Part shown: positions 6,368-7,599 of the stretch, one piece after another
Position numbering within the stretch: position 1 is the first letter of the stretch
Layout of the letters: each line of letters begins with the position of its first letter
From: Oscillospiraceae bacterium
Lineage (GTDB): Bacteria > Bacillota_A > Clostridia > Oscillospirales > Oscillospiraceae
Assembly (NCBI GenBank): GCA_017398105.1
Contig: JAFQHF010000192.1
Span: 1 to 7,599, forward strand
Length of the DNA: 7,599 nucleotides
Direction: 5' to 3'
The notes under the pieces: generated by a model
The model's database searches: none
What the model was told of the DNA's origin: nothing
What the model saw: only the letters and a program-made list of their open reading frames with translations
Made by a program: the position numbers and the translations under genes

Positions 6368-6379
6368 TAGTTGTACTAA
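6367..6379 (+). promoter_or_regulatory. Small inverted repeat at the expected transcription start (possible operator)
   Basis: TTAGT (6367-6371) and ACTAA (6375-6379) form a perfect 5-bp inverted repeat with a 3-nt centre, placed at the expected start point of the candidate promoter. It is short enough to arise by chance in AT-rich DNA, but its place fits autoregulation by the ribbon-helix-helix protein encoded downstream. Confidence 0.3.
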
Positions 6380-6402
6380 AAATAAACTGGAGGTATCCCA
6401 CT

Positions 6403-7332
6403 ATGTTAATTGCAATTGATCATGGCAACTATGCCATCAAGACCCCGCGCTTTTCTTTTGTTGCCGGCCTTGCCGAGCACAAGACTCGTCCGCCCCTTGC
6501 TGAAGAGGTCATTGAATATGATGGCAGCTTCTGGACGCTGACAAGTCGCCGGCTACCGTATATGCGTGACAAGACCAGAGACGAGCACTATTTCCTTTTG
6601 ACACTGTTTGCTATCGCGAAGGAACTGGAGGCATATGGACGGTATACACCGGTTGAGAACATCGAACTTGCTGTGGGCTTGCCGCCCGAGCACTATGGTG
6701 TTCTGAAAGACAAGTTTGCTTCCTACTTCAAGCGCGACGGCATTATTCGCTTTACTTATAATGATAAGCCCTACTGCATCCGGATTGGCCGTGTCATGGT
6801 ATTTCCGCAGGCTTATGCTGCTGTTGTTCCGCAGAGTAGCATGGTGGTCAACACGCTCAGAGTGTTTGTGGTTGACATCGGTGGTTATACCACGGATGTG
6901 CTGCTGTTGTGTAATGGCAAGCCTGATCTGCAGTATTGCAGATCCCTGGAGACCGGTACGATCACCATGAACAACGAGATCGTTCGTAAAGTCGGTGCTC
7001 TTCACGATATGCGCATTGAAGATGAACATATCCGGGCAGTCCTGAATGGTGAAAGCACAATCCTGCCCAGCGAAGTGATTGAGACGATCAAGGCTGAAAC
7101 AGGGAAGCATGCCAAGGTTATTTTGGATCAGTTAAGAGAATTGCAGGTCGATCTGAGATCTAACCCTGCAGTCTTCATCGGTGGTGGCAGTGTGCTGCTT
7201 AGACCGTTCCTGGAAGGTTCCCCTATGGTTGCAAAGGCGGATTTTGTGGAGTCTTCCAACGCCAATGCGCTGGGCTATGAAATGCTTGCCAGGGCAGCTA
7301 TTCGCTCTGCCGGGGCAGGTGGTGTTGCATGA
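6403..7332 (+). CDS. parM: ParM/StbA-type actin-like ATPase for DNA segregation
   Basis: This 309-aa protein is an actin-fold ATPase of the ParM/StbA plasmid-segregation family, which forms dynamic filaments in the cytoplasm that push plasmid copies apart. What is seen: phosphate-1 motif IAIDHGNYAIK at 3-13 (Asp6, Lys13); phosphate-2 motif VVDIGGYTTDV at 156-166, where Asp158 fits the catalytic aspartate of R1 ParM; and the adenosine motif FIGGGSVLL at 258-266. Length is close to R1 ParM (320 aa). The middle contains the conserved-looking ELAVGLPPEHY segment (about 88-98), typical of the family's first domain. GGAGG at 6389-6393 lies 9 nt before the ATG. The gene has its own candidate promoter and ends with a 4-nt ATGA overlap with a ribbon-helix-helix partner gene, the usual parM-parR order. 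The family is broad (ParM, Alp-type), and non-plasmid roles in phages or integrative elements are known. Confidence 0.88.
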   Translation: MLIAIDHGNYAIKTPRFSFVAGLAEHKTRPPLAEEVIEYDGSFWTLTSRRLPYMRDKTRDEHYFLLTLFAIAKELEAYGRYTPVENIELAVGLPPEHYGVLKDKFASYFKRDGIIRFTYNDKPYCIRIGRVMVFPQAYAAVVPQSSMVVNTLRVFVVDIGGYTTDVLLLCNGKPDLQYCRSLETGTITMNNEIVRKVGALHDMRIEDEHIRAVLNGESTILPSEVIETIKAETGKHAKVILDQLRELQVDLRSNPAVFIGGGSVLLRPFLEGSPMVAKADFVESSNANALGYEMLARAAIRSAGAGGVA

Positions 7333-7599
7333 GGACACAATGCGGTTACCGCTTTTCACTTCAATTTGCCGCTGAAACTGAGGAACAGATCCGAGCAGGT
7401 GAGTTCCTAGAGCGAATGGGAAACCGCAAGAGTGCAATTGTTGTAAATGCTATTTCCCATTATCTTGATGCAAATCCCGAGTTGTCTGCATCAAATACAG
7501 AAGTGAAAATACAAGTGAACTCTCCTGTCAAGAAGGCTGAAATCGAAGCTTTGATTCGGTCAATTATTGAAGAGCGTTTGGGAGCAATGCCGTCAGTTA
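7329..7599 (+). CDS. parR: ParR-like ribbon-helix-helix centromere-binding protein, 3' end outside window
   Basis: An open frame starts with ATG at 7329, overlaps the parM stop codon by 4 nt, and stays open to the window end (90 codons visible). Residues 7-16 (YRFSLQFAAE) look like the DNA-contacting beta strand, followed by two helices with AGEFLERMGNRKSAIVVNAISHYL (24-47), which is the usual ribbon-helix-helix layout of ParR proteins ('RAYEIL...R..RKSAFIVEAI' style). After a variable linker (about 50-70), the visible end (KAEIEALIRSIIEERLG) is helical; in ParR the C-terminal part contacts ParM. The expected role is to bind a centromere-like repeat array and its own promoter, linking DNA to ParM filaments and repressing the operon. 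The pairing with a ParM gene makes the assignment much firmer than the sequence alone. Confidence 0.75.
   Translation, partial: MRTQCGYRFSLQFAAETEEQIRAGEFLERMGNRKSAIVVNAISHYLDANPELSASNTEVKIQVNSPVKKAEIEALIRSIIEERLGAMPSV

Noticed and set aside
6553..7110. Minus-strand open frame of 185 codons opposite parM
   Set aside because: It covers the ParM ATPase motifs on the other strand and shows no family features or ribosome binding site.
7441..7456. TTGTAAATGC inside parR repeats the sequence at 6339-6348 in the parM promoter region
   Set aside because: Ten identical bases, but the second copy is within codons of the ribbon-helix-helix domain and the flanks diverge; likely chance in AT-rich DNA.
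1..7599. Search for CRISPR arrays, tRNA or rRNA genes, insertion-sequence ends and attachment sites
   Set aside because: No regularly spaced repeats, no cloverleaf-like segments, no transposase or terminal inverted repeats; nearly all bases are coding.

Overview
The window is a dense, entirely plus-strand stretch of about 7.6 kb. It looks like the DNA-recombination, primase and segregation part of a mobile element (a large plasmid, a plasmid-like phage or an integrative conjugative element) from a low-to-mid GC Gram-positive bacterium. A gut-type member of Clostridia is the best guess. Support comes from strong GGAGG-type ribosome binding sites before almost every gene, short 4-nt ATGA overlaps, intrinsic terminators with T-tracts, and protein families typical of Clostridia mobile elements. 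The host assignment is an inference; nothing in the window (no rRNA or tRNA) fixes it.

Region 1 (1-6267) reads as one operon. It begins inside a YqaJ-type phage recombinase/exonuclease gene (C-terminal 214 codons visible). Next come a small nucleoside-deoxyribosyltransferase-like protein (DUF4406/DUF7768-like), an unrecognised 184-aa protein, a RecD2-type SF1B DNA helicase, an unrecognised 155-aa helical protein, a two-domain protein with a Rad52/ERF-like single-strand-annealing N-terminus, and a CHC2 zinc-finger/TOPRIM DNA primase. A perfect 10-bp hairpin sits just before the primase ribosome binding site. Region 2 (6268-6402) is the only real intergenic gap. It holds two intrinsic terminators back to back, then a candidate sigma-A promoter with small direct and inverted repeats around it. 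Region 3 (6403-end) is a segregation cassette: a ParM/StbA-type actin-like ATPase followed, with a 4-nt overlap, by a ribbon-helix-helix ParR-like centromere-binding protein cut off by the window end.

How the parts may work together (inference from family knowledge): the exonuclease would resect DNA ends, the Rad52-like protein would anneal the strands, the RecD2 helicase would unwind, and the primase would restart or prime synthesis. ParM and ParR would then partition the extrachromosomal copies. No replication initiator, integrase, relaxase or structural phage gene is visible, so the type of element stays open. The most unusual points are the 176-nt overlap between the helicase reading frame and the next gene, which looks like a one-base loss of a stop codon; the hairpin next to the primase ribosome binding site; the repeats around the parM promoter; and two conserved-looking but unrecognised small proteins inside a recombination operon. 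No minus-strand gene, RNA gene, CRISPR array or insertion sequence is supported.
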